DNA of 21,680 bases from CAVSUR01 sp052143655 (GTDB taxonomy: Bacteria > Actinomycetota > Actinomycetes > Streptosporangiales > Streptosporangiaceae). This document shows, piece after piece, positions 7,889 through 15,905 of this stretch; within the stretch, counting starts at the first letter, position 1, and each line of letters starts with the position of its first letter. The notes under the pieces were generated by a model. That model saw only the letters and a program-made list of their open reading frames with translations. It made no database searches and had not been told where the DNA came from. The stretch lies in assembly GCA_052143655.1 (NCBI GenBank), contig JBKQSL010000275.1:1-21680 (forward strand), written 5' to 3'. The position numbers were made by a program, and so were the translations under genes.

Positions 7889-8170
7889 TTAACCTTCCGC
7901 CAGTATCCAGCCAGTCGCCTTGCCGCGCCCGCGGCGTCCCCCGACCCCGCTCGCGCTTGGCCAGCCGGCCAGCACACGGCTGGCCGCCAGGCCCGGGAGT
8001 GTGCCCGCCGGCCTGCCGCTGGCCCCGGCGCGGGGCGCGAGTTCCCGCACCGATTCCAACGGCTCGACGCCGGCGAAGGTGCCAGGATCTGGCGGGTGCG
8101 CCCCGACCGGTTTCGGTCCGGCTGGTTCCTCGGCCGGACGCGTCCCGGATCGGATACGCACAGTGAGCAC
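7889..8170 (-). CDS. doubtful small ORF just upstream of mreB
   Basis: A 93-codon frame opens with GTG at 8170, with AGGAAG seven bases before it, and ends in TAA eight bases before the mreB ATG. Its product is rich in Gly, Ala, Pro and Arg with no recognisable motif, signal peptide or membrane segment. Third codon positions are fairly GC-rich, but this is weak evidence in such DNA. It may equally be untranslated mreB leader. If translated, it would couple to mreB. Confidence 0.2.
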   Translation of the reverse strand: MLTVRIRSGTRPAEEPAGPKPVGAHPPDPGTFAGVEPLESVRELAPRAGASGRPAGTLPGLAASRVLAGWPSASGVGGRRGRGKATGWILAEG

Positions 8171-8255
8171 GAGCGCACTTCCTAACCAATTGTGATCATG
8201 AACTCGCTCGCAGTAATCGGGCAGGCGGGCACTGATCCGCGTACTAAGCCTACAG

Positions 8256-8297
8256 GCAGCCGCGCGGTGCGCGTCCGGACGGCACGCCGCCGGCTGC
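8256..8297 (-). terminator. strong imperfect hairpin downstream of the DUF4233 gene
   Basis: GCAGCCG (8256-8262) pairs with CGGCTGC (8291-8297). Inner stems GCGG/CCGC, TGC/GCA and CGTCC/GGACG (the palindrome CGTCCGGACG at the tip) continue the stem with small bulges. It lies about 57 nt after the DUF4233 stop and before the mreB leader, the expected place for a terminator of the folC unit. Confidence 0.45.
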
Positions 8298-8353
8298 GGC
8301 CTCAGCCGCGTCCAGGGGGTCCGCAGCGACGGCGATCCGGGCCGTTTCGGCTG

Positions 8354-8671
8354 CTAGGAGGCGTGCTCGACCCGATAGCCGAGCCAGATCCCGATGATCC
8401 ACAATGCCGTGAAAATGACGCCGAGGAAATACATCGCTGGCACCAACACGCCGGACGCGATGGCCAGCAGCTGCAGCAGGCTGCCGCCCACCAGCGTCCA
8501 GCTCAGCCGGAACCGGGCGATGGCCGCCAGCACCACCGCGAGCATGACCGCGACCCCGCCGGTCAGCACCGCGGGCCGGGCGGGGCTGTGGCCGATCTGC
8601 ACGGCCACCGGGATGGCCAGCACGAGCACGACCGCCTCCATCAGCAGGGTGGTCGCGCACAGCCGCTTCAC
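8354..8671 (-). CDS. DUF4233 family membrane protein
   Basis: This 105-residue protein has four likely membrane helices (about 5-27, 33-52, 56-78 and 80-98) and a short charged C terminus (YRVEHAS). Small proteins of this length and profile, placed directly after folC, belong to the actinobacterial family DUF4233, whose function is unknown. The GTG start overlaps the folC TGA as GTGA, so translation is probably coupled to folC. The conserved link to folC has been kept across actinobacteria, but nothing in the sequence points to a role in folate metabolism. The family call rests on context, length and hydrophobic pattern. Confidence 0.85.
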   Translation of the reverse strand: MKRLCATTLLMEAVVLVLAIPVAVQIGHSPARPAVLTGGVAVMLAVVLAAIARFRLSWTLVGGSLLQLLAIASGVLVPAMYFLGVIFTALWIIGIWLGYRVEHAS

Positions 8672-10134
8672 CGCGAATCATCCGCCCCGTCCGGGCCGGC
8701 TGGCGCGGACTGGCCGCCGGTCAGCAGTACCCGGGCATCCCCGGCGGTGACCACCGAGCCGGTCACCAGCACGGCCGCGGTGCCCGGCAGGCCCGGGTCA
8801 AAGCCCGCCCGGGCCATCACCTCGTCCGCCAGCGCCACGCCCCTGTCGATCGCTTCGTCCAGCCGCGGCGCTATCCGCACCCGGTCGGCGCCGAACACCG
8901 GCTCCGCCAGCTCGGCCAGCTTGCCGGCCTGCATCGACCGGGGCGAGGAGCTGGTGGTGACCACCAGCTCGGCGGCGACCGGCTCCAGCTGGTCCAGGAT
9001 TCCCGGCACGTCCTTGTCCTCGCTGACCGCCAGGACCGCGATCAGCTCGGAGAAGGCGAATGCCTCGGTCAGCGCCTCCGCGCTGGCGGCCATCCCGGCC
9101 GGGTTGTGCGCCGCGTCCAGGATCACCAGCGGGCTGCGCCGGACGACCTCCAGGCGGCCCGGCGACGACATCGCCATGAACGCCTCCCGGACCAGGTCCG
9201 GGTCGAGCGGCTCGAGGCGCTGTCCCGCCGATTCACCCGGCCCGGCTCCGCCTGCTGCCAGGTCGGCCGGGGAATGCGGCGCGGCACCGGCAAATGCCTC
9301 GACCGCGGCCAGCGCGGTGGCGGCGTTGCCGGCCTGGTGCGCGCCGAATATCGGCAGGAACAGGCCGTCGTAGTCGCCGAGCAGCCCGCGGATGGCCAGC
9401 CGCTGGCCGCCCACCGCCAGTTCCCGGCTCAGCACGCCGAACTCCAGGCCCTCCCGCGCCACGCTGGCGCCCACCTCCGCCGCCCGCTGCAGCAGCGCCT
9501 CGGCCGCGCCGAGCGGCTGCCGGGCCAGCACGGCGACCGCGCCCGGCTTGATGATCCCGGCCTTGTCGGCAGCGATCTCCTCCACGGTGTCGCCCAGGTA
9601 CCGGGCGTGGTCCACCGAGACCGGCGTCACCACGGCCACGGCCCCGTCAGCAACGTTGGTGTTGTCCCAGGTGCCGCCCATGCCGACCTCGATCACGGCG
9701 ACATCCACCGGCGCGTCGGCGAACACCGAGAAAGCCATCCCGACGAACACCTCGAAGAACGACAGCCGCACCGGCTGGCTCTCGTCCACTAGCCGCAGGT
9801 ACGGCTCGATCTCCTCGTAGGCCTCGATGAACCGCTCGGCCGACAGCGGCTCGCCGTCCACGCAGATCCGCTCCCGCATGCTGGCCAGGTGCGGGCTGGT
9901 GAACAGGCCGGTGCGCAGGCCCCGGGTGCGCAGCAGCGTCTCGGCCATCCGCGCGGTGGAGGTCTTGCCGTTAGTGCCGGTGATGTGGATCACCGGGTAG
10001 GCGTGCTGCGGGTCGCCGAGCAGCGTCACCAGCGCCTGGATCCGGTCCAGCGACGGCTCGATCGCATGCTCGGGCCGCCGGGCCAGGATCTCGCGCTCGA
10101 TCTCGCGCAGCCGGGCTGAAGTCTCGGGGGTCAT
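8668..10134 (-). CDS. folC: FolC, folylpolyglutamate synthase / dihydrofolate synthase
   Basis: FolC adds glutamate to dihydropteroate and/or to reduced folates, using ATP through an acyl-phosphate intermediate. The 488-residue protein belongs to the Mur ligase superfamily. Visible motifs are the P-loop GTNGKTS at 53-59, the folate-binding FTSPHL at 78-83, EVGMGGTWDNTN at about 149-160, the DHARYLG segment with His176, DKAGIIKPG with the probably carbamylated Lys191, and LDAAHNPAGM in the C-terminal domain. An Ala/Gly-rich insert lies at about 285-310. The ATG at 10134 has no strong Shine-Dalgarno site, but the next frames do not support a longer protein. It overlaps the DUF4233 gene at its end. 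Its 5' end is divergent from the hydrolase gene, with only 68 nt between them, so it is separated from valS, to which it is adjacent in Streptomyces. Confidence 0.95.
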   Translation of the reverse strand: MTPETSARLREIEREILARRPEHAIEPSLDRIQALVTLLGDPQHAYPVIHITGTNGKTSTARMAETLLRTRGLRTGLFTSPHLASMRERICVDGEPLSAERFIEAYEEIEPYLRLVDESQPVRLSFFEVFVGMAFSVFADAPVDVAVIEVGMGGTWDNTNVADGAVAVVTPVSVDHARYLGDTVEEIAADKAGIIKPGAVAVLARQPLGAAEALLQRAAEVGASVAREGLEFGVLSRELAVGGQRLAIRGLLGDYDGLFLPIFGAHQAGNAATALAAVEAFAGAAPHSPADLAAGGAGPGESAGQRLEPLDPDLVREAFMAMSSPGRLEVVRRSPLVILDAAHNPAGMAASAEALTEAFAFSELIAVLAVSEDKDVPGILDQLEPVAAELVVTTSSSPRSMQAGKLAELAEPVFGADRVRIAPRLDEAIDRGVALADEVMARAGFDPGLPGTAAVLVTGSVVTAGDARVLLTGGQSAPAGPDGADDSR

Positions 10135-10166
10135 GGCATCAGGCAGGTCACGGCGGTCACTCTGGA

Positions 10167-10172
10167 AGCCTA
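10167..10172 (-). promoter_or_regulatory. candidate -10 box (TAGGCT) for folC
   Basis: The minus strand reads TAGGCT, which fits TANNNT, 33 nt upstream of the folC ATG. No convincing -35 element is seen. The gap also holds the hydrolase promoter on the other strand, so the two could interfere. Confidence 0.3.
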
Positions 10173-10190
10173 CTCACTGACCGGGACGCC

Positions 10191-10196
10191 TAGAGT
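10191..10196 (+). promoter_or_regulatory. candidate -10 box (TAGAGT) of a leaderless hydrolase gene
   Basis: TAGAGT fits TANNNT and ends six bases before the ATG at 10203, the spacing expected for a leaderless transcript. GAAGG directly abuts the ATG, too close to act as a normal Shine-Dalgarno site. No clear -35 box is seen. Confidence 0.4.
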
Positions 10197-10202
10197 CGAA
10201 GG

Positions 10203-12179
10203 ATGACCGACCGGCCGGAAGGTCCCGAGCGGCTAGACGTCAGCGCGGGCAGCATCCGGCTGGCCTGTTTCCAGCTCGGCGCGGTGGATGCGCCACCGCT
10301 GGTGGCCCTGCACGGTCTCGGCGAGCAGGCAGCGTCGTTTGACCCGGTCGCAGCCGAACTCGCGGCGCGCTTCCGGGTGCTCGCCGTCGACCTGCGCGGG
10401 CACGGGGAGAGCGACTGGCCCGGGTGGTACACGTTCGAGCAGATGGCCGCCGACGTGCTCGGCCTGTGCGACGCACTGGGCCTGGATGAGGTGACGCTGA
10501 TCGGTCACTCGATGGGCGGCATGGTCGGCTACCTGATAGCACAGCAGCAGCCCGGGCGGGTTCGCCGTCTCATCGTCGAGGACGCGCCGGTGCCCAGGGC
10601 ATCGGCGAACCGGGTCATCCCGGAACGGCCGGACGGCCCCCTGCCGTTCGACTGGCCGGTCGTCCCCGCCATCCTGGGGCAGCTCAACAATCCCGACCCG
10701 GCCTGGTGGGCCGAGCTACCGGAGATCACTGCGCCGGCCTTGCTCATCGGGGGCGGACCGGAGAGCCATATCAGCGCGGCCGAACTGGCCGCCACGGCGG
10801 GCCGGCTGCCCGACGCGAGGCTGGTCACCATCCCTGCCGGGCATTACGTGCACACCCGCCAGGCCGCCGCGTTCGCGGCGGCGGTCGTGGCGTTCACTGA
10901 ACAGCAGGGGCGTCGGCCGGAGCACTGTGATCGCGGCGCCCGGAGCTGCCGACGGCACTGCCGGGCGGCCGGTCAGCCGGGCGGGAGCGCGGTCAGGCGG
11001 CCGGCCAGGCGGGTAATCTCGGCCTGGGCGGCCGCCAGCCGGTCGCGGTTCTTGTTCACGACCGCGGCCGGGGCCTTCTCGATGAACGACGGGCTGGCCA
11101 GCTTGCGCTCTGCCTGCTGGGCGTCAGCCTGGGCGGCAGCCAGGTCCTTCTCCAGCCGCCGCCGCTCGGCCGCGACGTCGATGCTCGCAGCGGTGTCCAG
11201 TTCCACGGTGACGCCCTCCGCCTGCACCGACGCGGTGGGCGCGAAGCTCTCGCCCGGCTCGGTGAGACGCAGCAGCGCGCGGATCGGGCCCTCCTGCGCC
11301 GCCAGCGGGGTGCCGCCGATGCCCGAAAGCACCGCTGGCACCCGCTGCGACGGCCGCAGCCCCTGGTCGGAGCGGAACCTGCGGACCTGGGTGACCAGCC
11401 GCATCAGCGAGCCGATCTCGGCCTCCGCCGCGGGATCGGCGGCCAGGCGCACTGCCGGCTGGTCAGCAGCGTCGGCCTGCTGGCCGGGCCAGCGGGCGAT
11501 CACGACCGACTCGCCGCCGGTCAGCGCGGTCCACAGCTCGTCGGTGACGAACGGCATCACCGGGTGCAGCAGCCGCAGCAGCGAGTCCAGCACGTGCCCG
11601 AGCACGACCCGGGCCGCGTCGGCCACCTGCTCGTCCGGCCCGGTCAGCGCGGGCTTGGCCAGTTCCAGGTACCAGTCGCACAGCTCGTCCCAGGCGAAGT
11701 GGTACAGCGCCTCGCACAGCTTGCCGAACTCGAAGTGCTCGTACAGCGCGTCGATCTCGGCGGTGACCGTGGCCAGCCGGGACACGATCCACCGGTCCGC
11801 CGCCGTCAGCCGCTCCGGCGGCGGCAGCGGCCGCCCGGCCACGGCCCCGTTCAGCAGGGCGAACCTGGTGGCGTTCCAGAGCTTGTTGCAGAAATTACGT
11901 GAGCCGGCCACCCAGTCCTCGCTGACCGCGACATCGCCGCCGGGGCTGGCGCCGCGGGCGAGGGTGAACCGGGTGGCGTCCGCGCCGAACCGCTCGATCC
12001 AGTCCAGCGGGTCGGCAGTGTTGCCCCGGGACTTGGACATCTTCTTCCCGAACTGGTCGCGGACCAGGCCGTGCAGCGCGATCTGGCGGAACGGCACCGA
12101 CTGCTCCGGCCCGGCTGCGCCCATCGCGTACAGGCCGAACATCATCATCCGGGCAACCCAGAAGAACAGGATGTCGTAG
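10203..12179 (+). CDS. alpha/beta hydrolase whose frame runs on, without a stop, antisense into valS
   Basis: Residues 1 to about 235 form a complete alpha/beta hydrolase fold. The oxyanion region is LHGLGEQ at 36-42, the AVDLRGHGESD motif at 61-71, the nucleophile elbow GHSMGG with Ser103, and the catalytic histidine probably in PAGHYVH (His214). The acid is less clear: the strand end reads GGGPESHIS, with Glu187 where Asp is usual. The substrate is unknown. The domain ends near 10910, but the frame has no stop there and continues to 12179, with 1,207 nt opposite valS. Those last 400 or so residues look like a codon shadow of valS, rich in Ser, Arg and Ala, not a domain. The functional protein is probably 230-250 residues long, and the stop was lost through mutation or a sequence error. 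A TGA at 10898-10900 is reached by a one-base shift. Confidence 0.65.
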   Translation: MTDRPEGPERLDVSAGSIRLACFQLGAVDAPPLVALHGLGEQAASFDPVAAELAARFRVLAVDLRGHGESDWPGWYTFEQMAADVLGLCDALGLDEVTLIGHSMGGMVGYLIAQQQPGRVRRLIVEDAPVPRASANRVIPERPDGPLPFDWPVVPAILGQLNNPDPAWWAELPEITAPALLIGGGPESHISAAELAATAGRLPDARLVTIPAGHYVHTRQAAAFAAAVVAFTEQQGRRPEHCDRGARSCRRHCRAAGQPGGSAVRRPARRVISAWAAASRSRFLFTTAAGAFSMNDGLASLRSACWASAWAAARSFSSRRRSAATSMLAAVSSSTVTPSACTDAVGAKLSPGSVRRSSARIGPSCAASGVPPMPESTAGTRCDGRSPWSERNLRTWVTSRISEPISASAAGSAARRTAGWSAASACWPGQRAITTDSPPVSAVHSSSVTNGITGCSSRSSESSTCPSTTRAASATCSSGPVSAGLASSRYQSHSSSQAKWYSASHSLPNSKCSYSASISAVTVASRDTIHRSAAVSRSGGGSGRPATAPFSRANLVAFQSLLQKLREPATQSSLTATSPPGLAPRARVNRVASAPNRSIQSSGSAVLPRDLDIFFPNWSRTRPCSAIWRNGTDCSGPAAPIAYRPNIIIRATQKNRMS

Positions 12180-13648
12180 CCGGTGACCAGCACGCTTGTC
12201 GGGTAGAAGGCGCGCAGGTCGGCGGTCTCGCCCGGCCAGCCGAGCGTTGAGAACGGCCACAGCGCCGAGGAGAACCAGGTGTCCAGCACGTCCGGATCCT
12301 GGGTCCAGCCCTCCCCCGGCGGCTGCTCGCCGGGGCCGGCGCAGACGGTCTCGCCGTCGGGCGAGTACCACACCGGGATCCGGTGCCCCCACCACAGCTG
12401 GCGGCTGATGCACCAGTCGTGCATGTCGTCCACCCAGTCGAAGTACCGGGCGGCCATCTCGGCCGGGTGGATGCTGACCCGGCCGTCACGGACCGCGTCC
12501 CCGGCCGCCTTGGCCAGCGGGCTGACCTTGACGAACCACTGCAGTGACAGCCGCGGCTCGACGGTGGTGCCGCACCGGCCGCAATGCCCGACTGCGTGCA
12601 CGTACGGGCGGATCTCAGCCACCACCCGGCCGTCCTCGCGCAGCGCGGCGAGGACCGCCGGCCGCGCCTCGAACCGGTCCAGGCCCTCGAACGGCCCCGG
12701 CGCGGTGATCACGCCGCGCTCGTCCATGATCATCAGGCTGGGCAGGTCGTGCCGCCGGCCGATCTCGAAGTCGTCCGGGTCGTGCGCGGGGGTGACCTTC
12801 ACCACGCCGGTGCCGAACTCCGGGTCCACGTGCGGGTCGGCGACGACCGGGATGCGGCGGCCGGTCAGCGGCAGCGTCACGGTGCGGCCGACCAGGCCGG
12901 CGTAGCGCGGGTCGTCAGGGTGCACGGCCACGGCGGTGTCGCCGAGCATGGTCTCCACCCGGGTGGTAGCAACCACCACGGAGTCTTCGCCGTCGCCGTA
13001 GCGGACCGAGACCAGCTCGCCCTCGTCGTCGGAGTGGTCCACCTCGATGTCCGACAGCGCGGTCAGGCACCGCGGGCACCAGTTGATGATCCGCTGGGCC
13101 CGGTAGATGAGCCCGTCGTCGAACAGCCGCTTGAAGATCGTCTGGACGGCCCGGGACAGGCCCTCGTCCATGGTGAACCGCTCGCGGGTCCAGTCGACGC
13201 CGTCGCCGAGCCGGCGCATCTGGCCAAGGATCTTGCCCCCGGACTCGGCCTTCCACTGCCAGACCCGCTCGGTGAACGCCTCGCGGCCCAGGTCGTGCCG
13301 GGACAGGCCGTCCTTGGCGAGTTCCCGCTCGACCACGTTCTGGGTGGCGATGCCGGCGTGGTCCATGCCGGGCAGCCACAGCGCGTTGTAGCCCTGCATC
13401 CGGCGGCGGCGGACCAGGGCGTCGATGAGCGTGTGATCGAGGGCGTGGCCGATGTGCAGCGAGCCGGTCACGTTCGGCGGCGGGATGACGATCGTGTACG
13501 GCGGCGCGTCCGACCCCGGGTCCGGGGTGAAGTACCCGGCGGCTACCCAGCCCTCGTACCGGCGCGTCTCGGTCTCGGCGGGCGAGTACTGCGCGGGAAG
13601 GGCGGGGCGGGCAGGCTCGGCCGCCTGCGCGTGCTGATGGTCGGTCAC
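10973..13648 (-). CDS. valS: valyl-tRNA synthetase
   Basis: ValRS charges tRNA-Val with valine in the cytosol and hydrolyses mischarged threonine. At 891 residues it is a normal bacterial class Ia enzyme. Seen in order: the HIGH motif as PPPNVTGSLHIGH (HIGH at 65-68), the CP1 editing domain with ATTRVETMLGDTAVAVHPDD, CxxC pairs in NWCPRC and GHCGRC, the KMSKS loop at 536-540 (12029-12043), the anticodon-binding helical domain, and the C-terminal coiled-coil arm (about 825-888) that touches the tRNA elbow. The GTG start at 13648 gives the normal N terminus, though no strong Shine-Dalgarno site precedes it. clpX ends 82 nt upstream. The 3' half overlaps, on the other strand, the run-on frame of the hydrolase gene. 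I see no T-box leader. Confidence 0.98.
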   Translation of the reverse strand: MTDHQHAQAAEPARPALPAQYSPAETETRRYEGWVAAGYFTPDPGSDAPPYTIVIPPPNVTGSLHIGHALDHTLIDALVRRRRMQGYNALWLPGMDHAGIATQNVVERELAKDGLSRHDLGREAFTERVWQWKAESGGKILGQMRRLGDGVDWTRERFTMDEGLSRAVQTIFKRLFDDGLIYRAQRIINWCPRCLTALSDIEVDHSDDEGELVSVRYGDGEDSVVVATTRVETMLGDTAVAVHPDDPRYAGLVGRTVTLPLTGRRIPVVADPHVDPEFGTGVVKVTPAHDPDDFEIGRRHDLPSLMIMDERGVITAPGPFEGLDRFEARPAVLAALREDGRVVAEIRPYVHAVGHCGRCGTTVEPRLSLQWFVKVSPLAKAAGDAVRDGRVSIHPAEMAARYFDWVDDMHDWCISRQLWWGHRIPVWYSPDGETVCAGPGEQPPGEGWTQDPDVLDTWFSSALWPFSTLGWPGETADLRAFYPTSVLVTGYDILFFWVARMMMFGLYAMGAAGPEQSVPFRQIALHGLVRDQFGKKMSKSRGNTADPLDWIERFGADATRFTLARGASPGGDVAVSEDWVAGSRNFCNKLWNATRFALLNGAVAGRPLPPPERLTAADRWIVSRLATVTAEIDALYEHFEFGKLCEALYHFAWDELCDWYLELAKPALTGPDEQVADAARVVLGHVLDSLLRLLHPVMPFVTDELWTALTGGESVVIARWPGQQADAADQPAVRLAADPAAEAEIGSLMRLVTQVRRFRSDQGLRPSQRVPAVLSGIGGTPLAAQEGPIRALLRLTEPGESFAPTASVQAEGVTVELDTAASIDVAAERRRLEKDLAAAQADAQQAERKLASPSFIEKAPAAVVNKNRDRLAAAQAEITRLAGRLTALPPG

Positions 13649-13696
13649 GACAGGTGAGTCTAGAAGAGACAGGTCGCTGCTTAGGCGCTAATACCC

Positions 13697-13712
13697 CCGG
13701 GGCGGGCCCCGG
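13697..13712 (-). terminator. candidate GC hairpin after clpX
   Basis: CCGGGGC (13697-13703) and GCCCCGG (13706-13712) form a perfect inverted repeat 19 nt after the clpX stop. The loop is only two bases, so the top pair would open. On the minus strand TATTA follows, but there is no true T-run. It lies 49 nt before the valS start. Confidence 0.35.
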
Positions 13713-13730
13713 CCGGCTGCGGCGACCGGG

Positions 13731-15005
<1,275 letters not shown>

Positions 15006-15109
15006 CCAGCAACTCCTTCAGTCCGGGCCGCCGACAGGCAGCCTGCTCGGCCGCCCTCCGACGGGCGCCTATACCGGAACCCCTGCCGCAGAACCTTGAC
15101 GGTGCTGTG

Positions 15110-15115
15110 AACCTA
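15110..15115 (-). promoter_or_regulatory. candidate -10 box (TAGGTT) for clpX
   Basis: The minus strand reads TAGGTT, which fits TANNNT, about 105 nt upstream of the clpX start and downstream of the hairpin that ends the clpP unit. No good -35 is seen, so confidence is low. Confidence 0.3.
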
Positions 15116-15151
15116 GACCGTACCGCGTTCGCGGCCTGTGTTGTGGCCATC

Positions 15152-15201
15152 GGGCCGCGTCGCCGGCGTGCCGCCTGCGACAACCGCCGTTGACGCGGCC
15201 C
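15152..15201 (-). terminator. long inverted repeat ending the clpP1-clpP2 unit
   Basis: GGGCCGCGTC (15152-15161) and GACGCGGCCC (15192-15201) are a perfect 10-bp inverted repeat starting seven bases after the clpP2 stop. The 30-nt interior is itself GC-rich and may fold further. Position and strength suggest a terminator or mRNA 3' end stabiliser. No T-run follows, as is common in actinobacteria. Confidence 0.55.
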
Positions 15202-15207
15202 CTGATG

Positions 15208-15876
15208 TTAAGACGACACTACCTCGGACTTGCGCTTCAGCATCGTCAGAACTTCGTCCACCAGCCCGTACTCTTTCGCCTCGTGGGCGGTGAGGAACTT
15301 GTCCCGCTCGATGTCATGGCGGATGGTGTCCTCGTCCCGGCCGGTGTGGACGGCCAGGACATGCTCCATCGCCGACCGCATCCGCTGGATCTCCCGCGCC
15401 TGGATCTCCAGGTCGCTGGACTGCCCGTAGCCGCTCTCGATCGCCGGCTGGTGGATGAGGATGCGCGAGTTGGGCAGGGCCATCCGCTTGCCCTTGGTGC
15501 CCGCGGCCAGCAGCACCGCGGCGGCGGAGGCAGCCTGGCCGAGGCAGAAGGTCTGGATCTCCGGCTGGATGTACTGCATCGTGTCGTAGATCGCCATCAT
15601 CGAGGTCATCGACCCGCCGGGCGAGTTGATGTATATCAGGATGTCCCGGTCGGGATCGATCGACTCCAGCGTGATCAGCTGCGCCATCACGTCGTTGGCG
15701 GAGGCGTCATCGATCTGCACGCCGAGGAAGATGATCCGCTCCTCGAACAGCTTGTTGTACGGGTTCATCTCCTTGATCCCGTACGACGTGCGCTCGACGA
15801 ACGATGGCAGCACGTACCTGGCCTCCGCCGGACGCACTGCCGGGCGGCCGGCTGCGTTCATGGTGTGATCCAGCAC
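15208..15876 (-). CDS. clpP2: ClpP2, Clp protease proteolytic subunit (second of pair)
   Basis: ClpP is a self-compartmentalised serine protease; in actinobacteria two different rings, ClpP1 and ClpP2, stack into the active enzyme. With the start chosen here the protein has 222 residues. The triad is Ser117 (GQAASAAA), His142 (LIHQP) and Asp192 (ERDKF). The segments YVLPSFVERTSYG and NPYNKLFEERIIFLGVQIDD match mycobacterial ClpP2 as I recall it. The N-terminal stretch before YVLPSF is probably a propeptide that is removed. The frame opens at GTG 15909, which overlaps the clpP1 stop as GTGA. The GTG at 15876 is preferred because AGGAGG lies five bases before it; an ATG at 15861 is a third option. 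It is co-transcribed with clpP1. Confidence 0.95.
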   Translation of the reverse strand: MLDHTMNAAGRPAVRPAEARYVLPSFVERTSYGIKEMNPYNKLFEERIIFLGVQIDDASANDVMAQLITLESIDPDRDILIYINSPGGSMTSMMAIYDTMQYIQPEIQTFCLGQAASAAAVLLAAGTKGKRMALPNSRILIHQPAIESGYGQSSDLEIQAREIQRMRSAMEHVLAVHTGRDEDTIRHDIERDKFLTAHEAKEYGLVDEVLTMLKRKSEVVSS

Positions 15877-15881
15877 GAGGG

Positions 15882-15887
15882 CCTCCT
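15882..15887 (-). promoter_or_regulatory. Shine-Dalgarno site supporting the clpP2 start at 15876
   Basis: The minus strand reads AGGAGG, five bases before the GTG at 15876. The alternative starts at 15909 (coupled to the clpP1 stop) and 15861 have weaker sites. Confidence 0.6.
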
Positions 15888-15905
15888 GGGTCCGGTGGGG
15901 CAGCG

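Larger units (their letters stand above)
7881..8353. other. spacer between DUF4233 gene and mreB (position of ndk in Streptomyces)
   Basis: This 473-nt stretch has no convincing gene. From right to left (direction of transcription) it holds a strong imperfect hairpin at 8256-8297, a TAGGCT box on the minus strand at 8247-8252 that could be a -10 for mreB, an AT-richer patch near 8178-8200, and a doubtful 93-codon ORF ending eight bases before mreB. None of the minus-strand frames shows nucleoside diphosphate kinase sequence, the gene found here in Streptomyces. Confidence 0.6.

Noticed and set aside
12584..13657. A 357-codon plus-strand frame opposite valS
   Set aside because: It is antisense to the catalytic part of valyl-tRNA synthetase and has no recognisable fold.
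13649..13730. Possible T-box or other riboswitch leader before valS
   Set aside because: The gap is only 82 nt, too short for a T-box leader, and no specifier-loop or T-box sequence is seen.
15127..15140. ClgR-like site GTTCGC-N5-GTG upstream of clpX
   Set aside because: It has one mismatch in the conserved GCG half and lies over the expected -35 region, unlike the clpP1 site. Chance is likely in GC-rich DNA.
15006..15207. tRNA or small RNA gene between clpP2 and clpX
   Set aside because: No cloverleaf arms, GTTC T-loop context or CCA-type end could be found; a hairpin and a promoter-like box explain the visible structure.
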